A DNA stretch of 64,000 bases from Streptomyces sp. XY006 (GCF_002237655.1 NZ_NOKT01000003.1:186001-250000), one strand, 5' to 3'; shown: positions 1 through 8,960, numbered from the stretch's first letter. The notes: generated by a model from the letters alone, not told the origin. Numbers and translations: made by a program.

Positions 1-154
1 GGCCGGCGGTGGCGGTGCCGCCGATCTCGTCGCCGCCGAGGAGCGCGGGACCGGGCCCGGTACCGCGCAGGGTGTGACCGGCCTGGTGCTCGCCGGTGTG
101 GCCGCGGTGGTGGTCGCGCTGGGCGGGGCCCGCCGGAGCCGTGGAACGGACTGA
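1..154 (+). CDS. C-terminal end of a membrane-anchored protein (partial)
   Basis: An open frame enters from the left edge and stops at 152-154, two bases before the sortase start. About 50 residues are visible: a Gly/Ala/Glu-rich stretch, then one hydrophobic segment (GLVLAGVAAVVVALGGA) followed by a basic tail (RRSRGTD). This is the layout of a C-terminal membrane anchor of a secreted protein. No LPXTG/LAXTG-like sorting motif is visible in the part present, so whether the downstream sortase acts on it is open. The function of the missing N-terminal part cannot be told. Confidence 0.6.
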   Translation, partial: AGGGGAADLVAAEERGTGPGTAQGVTGLVLAGVAAVVVALGGARRSRGTD

Positions 155-156
155 CC

Positions 157-828
157 ATGTCCGACCGGGTACACGGGCGCTCCGCGGGCACGGGCCGGCT
201 GCTGGCCGGTGTGGCCTGGGTGGTGCTGCTGCTGGGGCTGTGGCTGTGGGGCCGTGAGGTCACCGACGTGCGGCACGGCATGTCCGCCCCCACCACGGGC
301 GACATGGCGGCGGCCGGCCGGCCCCCCGACGTGAAACTGCCCCCCGCCCACCGCCCCCTCCGCGACGCGCTGCCCCAGCGCGTCGACATCCCCGGGCTCG
401 GCGTCCAGGCCCCCGTGGTGGCCCGCGGCCTGGACGCGCACGGGGCGCTCGATCCGCCGCCGTACGACCAGCCGGGTGTGGTCGGCTGGTACGCCGGTGG
501 CGTGGCGCCCGGGGCGCCGGGCACCGCGCTGCTGGTCGGCCATGTCGACACCGACACCCGGCCGGCCGTCTTCTACCGGGCCAGTGCCCTGCGGCCGGGC
601 CAGACGATCCGGGTGATCCGGGCGGACGCGAAGGTTGCCGAGTTCACCGTCGAGTCCGTGCAGGTCCTCACCCGCGACCGCTTCGACGCCCACCAGGCCT
701 ACGGCCCCCGCGAGTCGGGCCGGGCCGAGCTGCGGCTGATCACCTGCGGCGGCAGCTTCGACCGTACGACGCGCAGCTACACGGCGAACGTGGTCGTCTC
801 GGCGTACCTGACGGGAACCGGCCTGTGA
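157..828 (+). CDS. class F sortase
   Basis: A 223-residue protein with an N-terminal hydrophobic segment (about residues 15-32, LLAGVAWVVLLLGLWLWG) and an extracellular sortase domain from about residue 70. The conserved sortase features are visible: the catalytic His in LLVGHVDT, the catalytic Cys in LITCGG, and an Arg in the following strand (DRTTRSY). The short domain and the VDT/TCGG motifs fit the class F (actinobacterial) sortases, membrane-bound transpeptidases whose substrates are mostly unknown. It starts two bases after the stop of an anchored protein, so the two are probably one operon. It is not a housekeeping SrtE/SrtA, judging by its size and motifs. Confidence 0.85.
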   Translation: MSDRVHGRSAGTGRLLAGVAWVVLLLGLWLWGREVTDVRHGMSAPTTGDMAAAGRPPDVKLPPAHRPLRDALPQRVDIPGLGVQAPVVARGLDAHGALDPPPYDQPGVVGWYAGGVAPGAPGTALLVGHVDTDTRPAVFYRASALRPGQTIRVIRADAKVAEFTVESVQVLTRDRFDAHQAYGPRESGRAELRLITCGGSFDRTTRSYTANVVVSAYLTGTGL

Positions 829-1158
829 CCCGCACGGCCCTCCCGACCCGGCCGGCGACCCGCTCCCCCTGGAGCCGCCGACCGGGCCGGCCTCGACCAC
901 GCGCGCACGGGCTGCGGGAGTAACCCGGCGAGCTGCGCGGGAGGTCACGGGAGGCACGGTGGGTGAATCTCTGGCCGGAGGTCGGGCCCGGCAGGAAAGA
1001 CTCTAGAACCAAAGGACCACCCGGGCCTAGAGGTCGGATGACGCCAAGTCCCGGCGCGGTGGCGCTGCGTCATCCGCGCAGGTCGGGTTCGCCTCGTGGC
1101 CGCTGCGGGACGTATGTCAGGATTGAGCCTCGGAAAGCTGCACCCAAGGGGGAGTTGG
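829..1158. other. intergenic stretch before the GH6 gene
   Basis: No convincing gene is seen here. Open frames on both strands lack ribosome binding sites and read as Arg/Pro-rich low-complexity protein. It probably contains the promoter of the GH6 gene. I recognise no operator in it. Confidence 0.5.
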
Positions 1159-2199
1159 ATGTACGGCGGCAGGGGGGTCGGGACACGCGCCGGGAGGCGG
1201 ATGTCCGCGGTGGTGCTGGGGGCGGCACTGCTGATCACGGGATGTTCGGACGGCGACGGGGGCGACGAGGGCACGGACCCGGGCACCGACGCGGGCGCCG
1301 GCATCACCCAGCAGCCGAAGGAGAAGGCCCCGTTCTGGGTCAATCCGGACGGCACGGCGGCCCGTCAGGTCGCGGCGCTGGAGAAGGCCGGCAAGAAGCA
1401 GGACGCCGAGCAGATCCGCAAGATCGCCGAGCAGCCGGTCGCCGAGTGGATCGGCCCGGACAACCCCGAGGAGCAGACCCGGGGCTTCACCGAGGCCGCC
1501 GACAAGGCCGGCCGTACGGCACTGCTCGTCCTCTACAACATCCCGCACCGCGACTGCGGCCAGTACTCCCAGGGCGGCGCCGCCGACGGCGACACCTACC
1601 GGGCCTGGCTCGACGGCGTGGCGGCGGGCATCGGCGACCGCCCGGCCACGGTCGTCCTGGAACCGGACGCCCTGCTCCACCTCGTCGACGGCTGCACCCC
1701 GGAGCAGTTCCACGCGGAGCGCTACGACCTCCTCAAGGGCGCCGTCGCCAAGCTGAAGTCCCTCAAGAAGACGAAGGTCTACCTGGACGCGGGCAACGCC
1801 GGCTGGCAGAACCCGGACCAGATCTTCGAGCCGCTGCAGCGCGCGGGCATCGAGCAGGCCGACGGCTTCTCGGTCAACGTCTCCAACTTCTACTCCACGC
1901 AGGACTCCATCGCCTACGGCAAGCAGCTCTCCGCCAAGGTGGGCGGCAAGCACTTCGTCATCGACACCAGCCGCAACGGCAAGGGCCCCTACACCCAGGG
2001 CAATCCGGACGAGCGCTGGTGCAACCCGCCCGGCCGCGCGCTGGGCGAGACGCCGACGACCAAGACGGCGGACCCGCTGGTCGACGCGTACCTGTGGGTC
2101 AAGCGGCCCGGCGAATCGGACGGCGAGTGCAAGGGCGGCCCGAAGGCGGGCCAGTGGTGGGAGGACTACGCCCTGAAGCTGGCGAAGGCCACCGGCTGA
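1159..2199 (+). CDS. cslZ: GH6-family endoglucanase-like lipoprotein (CslZ)
   Basis: A 346-residue protein if started at the ATG preceded by GGGGGAG; an upstream in-frame ATG at 1096 lacks such a site. The N-terminus is basic, then hydrophobic (SAVVLGAALLITGCS) with a lipobox ending in Cys, so a lipoprotein is expected. The rest matches glycoside hydrolase family 6: the YNIPHRDCG strand with its Asp, VLEPDALLHL with the acid Asp, the YLDAGNAGW segment, a DTSRNG motif and the late NPPGRALG / DAYLWVKRPGESDG motifs. It is convergent with glxA-cslA and shares a terminator with it. In Streptomyces this GH6 gene belongs to the CslA/GlxA locus making a beta-glucan at hyphal tips; glucan trimming is the likely role. 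Confidence 0.85.
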   Translation: MYGGRGVGTRAGRRMSAVVLGAALLITGCSDGDGGDEGTDPGTDAGAGITQQPKEKAPFWVNPDGTAARQVAALEKAGKKQDAEQIRKIAEQPVAEWIGPDNPEEQTRGFTEAADKAGRTALLVLYNIPHRDCGQYSQGGAADGDTYRAWLDGVAAGIGDRPATVVLEPDALLHLVDGCTPEQFHAERYDLLKGAVAKLKSLKKTKVYLDAGNAGWQNPDQIFEPLQRAGIEQADGFSVNVSNFYSTQDSIAYGKQLSAKVGGKHFVIDTSRNGKGPYTQGNPDERWCNPPGRALGETPTTKTADPLVDAYLWVKRPGESDGECKGGPKAGQWWEDYALKLAKATG

Positions 2200-2222
2200 C
2201 GTACCCCACTCCAGGCATGCGA

Positions 2223-2255
2223 AAGGGGCGCCCTCCCGATTGGAGGGCGCCCCTT
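2223..2255. terminator. bidirectional terminator between cslZ and glxA
   Basis: Perfect 14-bp stem AAGGGGCGCCCTCC / GGAGGGCGCCCCTT with a 5-base loop, placed between two convergent genes. Its A- and T-ended arms suit termination in both directions. Confidence 0.85.
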
Positions 2256-2266
2256 CAGCCGTTCGG

Positions 2267-4207
2267 CTAGGGCACCTTGACCCACTGCGCCTTGCTCGGC
2301 GTGCCCTGGGCGTCCGTCACGAACAGCATGTACCAGCCCGCCTGGACCAGGTTGCGGTTCTCCGGGACGGTCACCGTCAGCTTGTCACCGGACGCCTCGA
2401 AGTCCAGCGCTATGGAGCGTTGGTCGACGTCCGTGACGTGCGTGGCGGCGCTCGGCCGGATCAGCCGCACCTTCTTCACCTTCGACGCGTCCGAGGAGGT
2501 GAAGGTCCCCGTGCCGCCGCGCTCGATGGTCTGCGGCCCGCCCGACAGCGAGGGCCGGTCGGCGTCGCCGTAGAGGTAGGGCGGCGTGTAGATCTCGATG
2601 CGCTGCTCGAACTTGCCGGGCTTGGTGTTGGCCTTGTCGGCGTAGAGCGAGTCGGAGCCGAAGACCATCACGCGGCCGTCGGGCAGCAGGATCGAACCGG
2701 AGTGGTAGTTGCGGCCCACCAGCGGGTCGGCGACCCGCTTCAGCTCGTTCTTCTCCGCGTCGTAGAGCCGCGCCTCGAAGATGTTGGAGTCGCCGCGGCC
2801 CCGGTAGTCCTCCGAACCGCCGGAGATCAGCACGCTGTCGTCCGGCAGGACCGAGGCGTTCGGGTAGCGGGTGCCCTTGTCCAGGGACGGGCCGTCCACG
2901 AAGCGCGGGTCCGGCTTCTTCAGGTCGACGATCCGGGTCTTCTCGCTGGACTGCTGGGACTCGCCGACGCCACCGCCGCCGATCACCATGTACTTCTCGT
3001 CCTGCGCCGGCGGCAGCAGCACCGTCCCGGACGTCTCCATCAGCTTCGGGTCGCTCAGTCCGGGGATCTTCGTGAACTTGTTGGTGTCCACGTCCCACAC
3101 GCCCGGTTCGCGGCCGATGTTGTCCGGCCCGTAGCCCGCGTTGGAGCCCGAGTAGAAGATCTTGCCGTTCTGCATGAGGAACAGCGCCGGGTAGGTCGGG
3201 AACTGCCGGACCTTGCCCGTGTAGGTCCACTTCTTGGTCTTCGGGTCGAAGACCTCGTTCTTGCCCGGGACCAGCTGGCCGATGTCGTCCAGGCCGGAGA
3301 CGCTGAGGATCTTCCCGTCGCTCAGGGTGGTGAGCGTCGGGTACCAACGGGCCTCCTTCATCGGGTCGACCTTGATGTACTTCTCGGCGACCGGGTCGAA
3401 CTCGAAGGCGTCCCGGATGCCCTGGAAGTCCTTCTTGTCCAGGGCGAGTTTCTGCGCGATGCCGTAGGTGTTCTTGGCGTCGGCGCCCGACAGGCCGTGC
3501 ACGCGGTAGTTGTCCTGCGTGCCCGTCTCGAACTTCTTGCCCCGCTTCTGCGCCTCGACGTAGATCCGGCCCAGGCCGGGGTCGTTGCGCAGGAACTTGC
3601 CGGTCGCCTTGTCGAAGACCTTCTTGGCGCGCGGCACCAGCACCGGGTCCTTCGAGACGAACGTCTTGCCGTTCTCCTTGCCCGTGAACTTCGTGCCGGC
3701 GGGCAGGGTGATCGGCTTGTCCGGGTTCTCGTTGTGGACGATCATCAGGCCGCCGGCCTTGGTGACGTCACCCTTGAGCTTCTCGTACCGCTTGGTGCCG
3801 CCCGCGATCAGCAGGTTGCCGTTGGCGAGCTGCGTGTGGCCGGTGCAGAACAGGTCGCTGGGCGTGGGCACCTTCTTGATGGTGCCCTTGACCGGGTCCC
3901 AGATCCGGGTGTCGAACCTCTTCGCGTCGAAGTTGTCCTGGTTGTTGCCCGATCCCGCGACGAGCAGCACCTTGCCGGTGCGCAGCAGCGCCGCGTGGAT
4001 GGTGTTCTGCCGGTACTCCTCGGGAAACTCGATGATCTCCCACTTGCCGTTCGCGGCCTTGTACTCCGGCTTGTTGATTGTGTACTGGTGGTATTTCTCG
4101 GTGCCGAAGCGGTAGAGCCACGGCCCGTTCATCCCGGCCAGCGCGAGTACCACCGCCGTGCCGATCGCGAGTCGACGGGCCCGGCGGCGGCCTGCACGGT
4201 CGTTCAT
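2267..4207 (-). CDS. glxA: radical copper oxidase GlxA (galactose/glyoxal oxidase family)
   Basis: A 646-residue protein with a basic N-terminus and one membrane or signal segment (about residues 12-32), then a Kelch-type beta-propeller and a C-terminal DUF1929-like domain. The Tyr-Cys cofactor residues are visible: Cys121 in LFCTGHTQ and Tyr289 in ARWYPTLTT, with the stacking Trp288 just before it. The remaining copper ligands lie in GRNYHSGS (Tyr, His) and in the late ATHVTD (His). GlxA-family enzymes oxidise an alcohol or aldehyde end of a glycan and make H2O2; in S. lividans/coelicolor it is needed to mature the CslA glucan and for tip development. The start overlaps the cslA stop by 4 bases (ATGA), so the two are translationally coupled. 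Confidence 0.95.
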   Translation of the reverse strand: MNDRAGRRRARRLAIGTAVVLALAGMNGPWLYRFGTEKYHQYTINKPEYKAANGKWEIIEFPEEYRQNTIHAALLRTGKVLLVAGSGNNQDNFDAKRFDTRIWDPVKGTIKKVPTPSDLFCTGHTQLANGNLLIAGGTKRYEKLKGDVTKAGGLMIVHNENPDKPITLPAGTKFTGKENGKTFVSKDPVLVPRAKKVFDKATGKFLRNDPGLGRIYVEAQKRGKKFETGTQDNYRVHGLSGADAKNTYGIAQKLALDKKDFQGIRDAFEFDPVAEKYIKVDPMKEARWYPTLTTLSDGKILSVSGLDDIGQLVPGKNEVFDPKTKKWTYTGKVRQFPTYPALFLMQNGKIFYSGSNAGYGPDNIGREPGVWDVDTNKFTKIPGLSDPKLMETSGTVLLPPAQDEKYMVIGGGGVGESQQSSEKTRIVDLKKPDPRFVDGPSLDKGTRYPNASVLPDDSVLISGGSEDYRGRGDSNIFEARLYDAEKNELKRVADPLVGRNYHSGSILLPDGRVMVFGSDSLYADKANTKPGKFEQRIEIYTPPYLYGDADRPSLSGGPQTIERGGTGTFTSSDASKVKKVRLIRPSAATHVTDVDQRSIALDFEASGDKLTVTVPENRNLVQAGWYMLFVTDAQGTPSKAQWVKVP

Positions 4208-6204
4208 TCCTTACGTCCCCCAAGTCCACCAAGGGCGATCTGCATGGTCTGGTCGGTTCCCCCGACCTCCCCGTGTGCGCCCGGGGTCGCGGCCCACGTG
4301 GGCTTGTGCTGCGGGGCGTGCGGCGCGTGCTGCTGCGGGACGGGCAGCGGCTGCGTCCGGTGCGGGCCCGCAGAGTCCTGCGGCGGCTCCCCGGAGGGAG
4401 CGGCGGGCTTCTTGGCGTCCTGCTTCATCTGCCAGCGCCAGGCGAAGATCGGCGTGGCCGTGATGAGCATGGCGAACGTCGCCCAGATGATCATGGCGGG
4501 GTGCGAGTGGCCGAAGGCGAAGCCGGCCGCGATCGAGCCGCCGAAGATCAGGATGAAGTACCAGTGGTAGCGGAACGTCCCGAACCAGCGGTCGGGGCTC
4601 GCGGAGTCGCCCTTGGGCGTGACCACGAACTTGCTCTTGCGGCGCAGCGCGGAGTCGATCAGCGCCTTCGCGTACAGCGGCGCCGACAGCGCCGACATCA
4701 CCATGCCGGCCACACCGCCGGAGCCCTCCGGCTCGTGCGGCGAGACGTTGTGCCGGCGGTTCCAGACGTACAGCCCGATCTGCAGGGCGGAGGCGTTGCC
4801 GTAGAGCATCAGCCACACGGCCGGGTCGATGTTCACACCCGAGGCGCCCAGGCCCAGGAACAGGCAGCAGCTCAGCGCGGCCAGGATCCAGTTCAGGGCG
4901 GACATCGGGTAGAAGATGATCATCATCGTGTAGTTGAAGAGCTTGCTCGGCGGCAGCGAGTACCAGCCCTTCCAGTACTGCTTGAGGATCGTCTCGTACG
5001 TCCCTCGCGACCAGCGCATCTGCTGGGTGAAGAAGTCCGTCCAGGCGCTGGGGCCCTCACCGACGGCGAGCACGTCCGGGGTGTACACCGAGCGCCACTT
5101 GTTGCCCGTCGCCGGGTTCTTGTGGCGGTGGATCTCGAAGCCGGTCGCCATGTCCTCGGTGATCGAGTCGTACAGACCGCCGATCTGCTTGAGCGCCTTG
5201 ATGCGCACCGCGTTGGACGTGCCGACGAACATCGGGGCGCCGTAGCGGTTGCCCGCGCGCTGGATCAGGGCGTGGAAGAGGAACTGCTGCGACTCGGCGG
5301 CCTTGGTGACGAACGAGTCGTAGTTGCCGTAGACCTGCGGGCCGATGACGAAGCCGACGTCCGGGTCGCGGAAGAAGCCGAGCATCCGCTCCAGGTAGTT
5401 GGGCAGCGGCACGTGGTCGGTGTCGACCGAGGCGAAGAAGTCGTAGTCGTCGCCGTGGGCTTCCAGCCAGGCGTTGTAGTTGCCGTGCTTGGTCTTGGCG
5501 CGGTGCGGGCCCTTGGCCTGGTTCCACTTCGCGACGCCCTTGCGGGAGAAGTGGTGCACGCCGAGACGCTCGCAGACCGCCTTCACCTCGGGGTCGTCGC
5601 CCTCGTCCAGCAGCCAGACGTGCATCAGACCCCGGTGGCGGATCTTCACCGCCGCCTCCAGGGTCTTCGTCACCATCTCCAGCGGCTCCTTGCCGGGCAC
5701 GAAGGAGGTGAGGAAGGCCACTCTGGTGCCGACCTCGGGCACGACCGGGATCGGGTCGCGGGCGACGAGCGTGGCGTGCGCGTTGGACACCACGTTCATG
5801 CAGCGGAAGAACTCGATCAGGCCGATCGAGACGAGCATCACCATGTCGAGCGCCGGCAGCCAGTCGAAGGCCGGGTAGTCGCGCTCGGTCCAGTGCTCGG
5901 GCTGGAGCAGCCAGAACAGCAGCACCAGCGACAGCACCGGGGCCGCGGCCAGCATCAGGGCGACCCGGATGCGGTGCGGCTCCTGCGAGATGAGCGAGCG
6001 GTACTGCACCTTGTACGGCTTGCTCGGATCGGGCTGGGTGAGGGGACCCGCGAGCCGGCTGTAGTGCTCGTAGTCGTATCTCGGCAGCGTCTTCTTGATC
6101 CGCCGGAACGTCCCCGTGGTGCTCATCCGGTGAGACGGCACCCTCAGCTGGGTCGTCTGGGACGGGTCGTTTTCCTGCCGGGCACCCGTGGGCCTCGACG
6201 TCAT
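4204..6204 (-). CDS. cslA: cellulose synthase-like glycosyltransferase CslA
   Basis: A 666-residue family 2 processive glycosyltransferase. Two N-terminal membrane helices (about 80-100 and 118-136) precede the cytosolic GT domain. Its signatures are LLDEGDD (about 199-205), the DXD in SVDTDH (261-263), the TED acid (349-351) and QQMRW (394-398). Further helices follow from about residue 415, then a Pro/Gln/His-rich tail. CslA is the tip-located beta-glucan synthase of Streptomyces. It is the first gene of cslA-glxA; its promoter must lie in the roughly 320 bases upstream. Confidence 0.95.
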   Translation of the reverse strand: MTSRPTGARQENDPSQTTQLRVPSHRMSTTGTFRRIKKTLPRYDYEHYSRLAGPLTQPDPSKPYKVQYRSLISQEPHRIRVALMLAAAPVLSLVLLFWLLQPEHWTERDYPAFDWLPALDMVMLVSIGLIEFFRCMNVVSNAHATLVARDPIPVVPEVGTRVAFLTSFVPGKEPLEMVTKTLEAAVKIRHRGLMHVWLLDEGDDPEVKAVCERLGVHHFSRKGVAKWNQAKGPHRAKTKHGNYNAWLEAHGDDYDFFASVDTDHVPLPNYLERMLGFFRDPDVGFVIGPQVYGNYDSFVTKAAESQQFLFHALIQRAGNRYGAPMFVGTSNAVRIKALKQIGGLYDSITEDMATGFEIHRHKNPATGNKWRSVYTPDVLAVGEGPSAWTDFFTQQMRWSRGTYETILKQYWKGWYSLPPSKLFNYTMMIIFYPMSALNWILAALSCCLFLGLGASGVNIDPAVWLMLYGNASALQIGLYVWNRRHNVSPHEPEGSGGVAGMVMSALSAPLYAKALIDSALRRKSKFVVTPKGDSASPDRWFGTFRYHWYFILIFGGSIAAGFAFGHSHPAMIIWATFAMLITATPIFAWRWQMKQDAKKPAAPSGEPPQDSAGPHRTQPLPVPQQHAPHAPQHKPTWAATPGAHGEVGGTDQTMQIALGGLGGRKE

Positions 6205-6528
6205 GAGTCATCCCCCCACACGCGGACCGCCGCGTGTTTCGTCGCTTCCTACCGTCTGCTGCGGTCCCCCTCGACCTTCACAGACGTATCAGTGGTGGGT
6301 CGCAGTCACCACGCCATCCACACCCTATAGACACGGCAACGCGACCTTCCGGTTGCATGATGCCCCCCTCGGCATCCCTTCATGAACGGGGCCCCTACCC
6401 CCGCTCAGTCCGCAACCGGTGCTGAATCCCCCCAACTGCCACGAAACCGCAGCATCTTGAAAAACCAGAAAACCAGGGTTCTACGGCGTTCATCATGATC
6501 GCAAGATGCGAAACGCGGTGTTTACCGG
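6205..6528. promoter_or_regulatory. upstream region of cslA
   Basis: About 324 bases between the cslA start and the end of the GntR-type gene, with no credible ORF. The part from about 6430 to 6540 is clearly poorer in GC than its surroundings (runs such as GAAAAACCAGAAAACCAG). It contains an 8-bp inverted repeat, GCATCTTG (6452-6459) and CAAGATGC (6502-6509). It should hold the cslA promoter; no specific regulator site is recognised. Confidence 0.45.
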
Positions 6529-7242
6529 TCATACGCGTTCATTGTGGCGCGTGTGAGGATCCTGCGGAGCCGTTGTGGACAGGCGGGCGCGGATGTTGCC
6601 GAAGTGCTCCCTTATGGCCTCCTCCGCCCGCATCCCGTCGCCCGACCGCACCGCGTCCAGGATCTCCCGGTGCTGTCGGCAGGTCACCCTCGGGTCCTGC
6701 GGCACGCCCCCCAGGTCGGTCCTGACCCGGTGGAAGGCGTCCCAGAACGCCTCCAGGACCTCGCTCAGCAGCACGTTGTCCAGCCCTCGGTAGAGGGTGG
6801 CGTGGAACGCGCGGTCGGTCTCCGCGAGGCCGGCTCCCTGCGCGGCCTGCTCTTCCATACGGGAGACGAGCGCGTCCAGTTCAACGAGGTCCTCCGGCGG
6901 TATCCGCCCCGCGAGCCGGGAGGCCAGGCCGGTCTCCACGGCCTCGCGCAGTTCGAGCAGCTGGAGCAGCGAGTCCTCGCCCCGGTAGTGCCCGGCGACC
7001 GTGCGGAAGGCGAGGCCCTCGATCATCGGGGCGAGGGACATCGGGCCGACATAGGTGCCGAAGCCGTGCCGGATCTCGACGATGCCCATCGCCTGGAGCG
7101 CCTTCAGCGCCTCGCGGACCGAGTTCCGGCTCGCGCCGAGGTACTCCATCAGCTCGGGCTCGGTCGGCAGCGGGGCCCCGGAGGCCAGCCTGCGATCGAT
7201 GATGAGCTTCTTGATCCGCTCCTGAAGGTCTCGCGCTGCCAT
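6529..7242 (-). CDS. GntR-family (FadR subfamily) transcriptional regulator
   Basis: A 237-residue protein if started at the ATG; a TTG seven codons upstream is the only alternative. N-terminal winged helix with the typical LPTEPELMEYLGASRNSVREAL signature, then an all-helical FCD ligand-binding domain containing LRE, FHATLYRGLDN and the late CRQHREILDAV motif, whose His residues usually hold a metal. FadR-type regulators respond to small carboxylic or sugar acids. Its target is not evident: it is downstream of a tRNA-Lys gene on the same strand and followed by the cslA upstream region. Confidence 0.88.
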   Translation of the reverse strand: MAARDLQERIKKLIIDRRLASGAPLPTEPELMEYLGASRNSVREALKALQAMGIVEIRHGFGTYVGPMSLAPMIEGLAFRTVAGHYRGEDSLLQLLELREAVETGLASRLAGRIPPEDLVELDALVSRMEEQAAQGAGLAETDRAFHATLYRGLDNVLLSEVLEAFWDAFHRVRTDLGGVPQDPRVTCRQHREILDAVRSGDGMRAEEAIREHFGNIRARLSTTAPQDPHTRHNERV

Positions 7243-7341
7243 GGCGAGAGGGTATCCGGCCAAACGTGCGGTGGCCCCGGTTCCGGCCAGAGAAAGGTTC
7301 CGGCCAGGAAAACACCCGGACGCACGGCTGTCCGGGCATGC

Positions 7342-7373
7342 GGAAAGGCCCCTCGTCGCCGAGGGGCCTTTCC
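7342..7373 (-). terminator. terminator of tRNA-Lys copy 1
   Basis: Perfect 14-bp stem GGAAAGGCCCCTCG / CGAGGGGCCTTTCC with a TCGC tetraloop, six bases past the tRNA 3' end. Almost the same hairpin follows tRNA-Lys copy 3. Confidence 0.85.
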
Positions 7374-7379
7374 GGTCGG

Positions 7380-7453
7380 TGCGCCGCCAGGGACTCGAAC
7401 CCCGGACCCGCTGATTAAGAGTCAGCTGCTCTAACCAACTGAGCTAGCGGCGC
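7380..7453 (-). tRNA. tRNA-Lys (CTT), copy 1
   Basis: 74-nt cloverleaf. Acceptor stem GCGCCGC / GCGGCGC with discriminator A, D-arm AGCTCAGTTGGTTAGAGC, anticodon loop CTCTTAA with anticodon CTT, and T-arm GGTTCGAGTCC. The 3' CCA is not encoded (the next bases are CCG). Copies at 11623-11696 and 26122-26195 are identical over the mature part. Confidence 0.97.
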
Positions 7454-7652
7454 CTGCTGACGACGTAACTCTACAGGACGCGTGGAGGTGCTCCCGACCA
7501 CCCTCCCGCCCTCCCGGGGGCCCCGGGGAGGGGGCCGCGTACATCATTCGGACCGTCAGCATGCGCGCCGGGAAGACAGTTGCGAAACTGACGACGCGCG
7601 CCCGGACGCCCACGGGCACCGCATTTTCCGCCGGAAGTGTGAGGGGAATCGC

Positions 7653-8960
7653 ATGGAGTCTCCGGTATTCGAGGAAATCGACCCCGCGAGCGACTGCGAC
7701 TGCCCCGGCTGTGTCCACTGGCGCCGCGTCCTGCCGCATTCCCCGGCCGGCCGCACCACCGCCCATCCGGCCGCCCACCGGGTCCTCGCCCTGGCGGCCG
7801 TGGCGTCCGCCGCGCTCGGTGCCGGGCCTGCCGCGCCGGCCGCGGCCGCCCTCCCGCACGCCCCGCACCGGCCCGGCGTTCCCGCAGGTGAGGAGCGCGA
7901 CACCCCCCAGGGTGAACGGGCGCCGCTGCACGGCCCCGGAGGCCGGCCGGCCCTCGCCGGCAAGCCCTCCGCCATCACCCGCACGGAGATCATCGACCGG
8001 GCCAAGACCTGGGTGGCCGCGAAAGTGCCGTACAGCATGACCGCCTACTGGTCCGACGGTTACCGGCAGGACTGCTCGGGTTATGTCTCGATGGCGTGGA
8101 AGCTGCCCGGGAACGAATGGACCGGCAGCCTCGCCCAGTACGCGGAGCCCATTTCCAAGGAGGAACTCCAGCCGGGCGACATTCTGCTGTTCCACAATGC
8201 GGCCGACCCCGAGAAAGGCTCGCACGTCACCATTTTCGGCGGCTGGACGGACGACACCCACCGCTCCTACCTGGCCTACGAACAGACCCGCCCGCACACC
8301 CGCAGACAGGCCACCCCGTACGCCTACTGGAGCGACTCCGACCGGTACGTCCCCTACCGGTACAAGGGCGTCACGCCCGAGGAGCCGGCCCCGGAACCGG
8401 ACGGCGGGACGCCCGGGGCCCCGGCGGCCACGCCGTTCCCGGGGGCGGCGTATTTCGGCCCCGGCGCGCACAACAAGTACGTCACGCTGCTCGGCCGCAT
8501 GCTCGTCGCGCGCGGGGCCGGCGGCGCCTACGCCTCGGGCCCGGGGCCGCGCTGGACGGACGCGGACCGGCGGGCGACCCGGGCCTTCCAGCTGGCGCAG
8601 GGCTGGACGGGCGCCGACGCGGACGGGCTGCCCGGACCGCGCACCTGGGAGCTGCTGGTCACCGGCGAGGGCAGGGACGTCGAGGGCGGCGCGGTGGGGC
8701 CGCCGCCGTCCTCCCACGGCGTCCCGGGCTACCCGGGGCGGGCGATGTTCCGCCCCGGTGCCGACAACGCGTACGTCACCCGGCTCGGAAAGCAGCTGGT
8801 GCGCAAGGGGTTCGGCAGGTTCTACGCGGTCGGGCCCGGGCCGCGCTGGAGCGAGGCGGACCGGCGGGCCGTGGAGGCGTTCCAGCGCACCCAGGGCTGG
8901 CGGGGCGGCGCGGCCGACGGCTACCCGGGGCCGGAGACCTGGCGACGGCTCTTCTCCTAG
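7653..8960 (+). CDS. secreted NlpC/P60-like (C40) hydrolase with two peptidoglycan-binding-like repeats
   Basis: A 435-residue protein from the ATG behind GTGAGGGGA. Residues 1-41 hold an unusual DCDCPGC cysteine cluster (Cys15, 17, 20) before a hydrophobic Ala-rich segment (about 42-66). Next is a C40-type papain-like domain with the catalytic Cys141 in the QDCSGYVSMAW motif and a His in GSHVTIFGG. Two C-terminal repeats of about 80 residues share FGPGAHNKYV / FRPGADNAYV, GPGPRW and DGLPGP / DGYPGP motifs, the style of actinobacterial peptidoglycan-binding modules. A role in peptidoglycan hydrolysis is likely. The cysteine cluster before the export signal is odd and could bind a metal or tether the protein inside. 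Confidence 0.85.
   Translation: MESPVFEEIDPASDCDCPGCVHWRRVLPHSPAGRTTAHPAAHRVLALAAVASAALGAGPAAPAAAALPHAPHRPGVPAGEERDTPQGERAPLHGPGGRPALAGKPSAITRTEIIDRAKTWVAAKVPYSMTAYWSDGYRQDCSGYVSMAWKLPGNEWTGSLAQYAEPISKEELQPGDILLFHNAADPEKGSHVTIFGGWTDDTHRSYLAYEQTRPHTRRQATPYAYWSDSDRYVPYRYKGVTPEEPAPEPDGGTPGAPAATPFPGAAYFGPGAHNKYVTLLGRMLVARGAGGAYASGPGPRWTDADRRATRAFQLAQGWTGADADGLPGPRTWELLVTGEGRDVEGGAVGPPPSSHGVPGYPGRAMFRPGADNAYVTRLGKQLVRKGFGRFYAVGPGPRWSEADRRAVEAFQRTQGWRGGAADGYPGPETWRRLFS

Noticed and set aside
2240..6330. Very long open frames opposite glxA and cslA (776 and 750 codons)
   Set aside because: They are shadows caused by high GC at third positions; they read as Arg/Val/Asp-rich low-complexity protein and lack ribosome binding sites, while the other strand carries clear enzymes.
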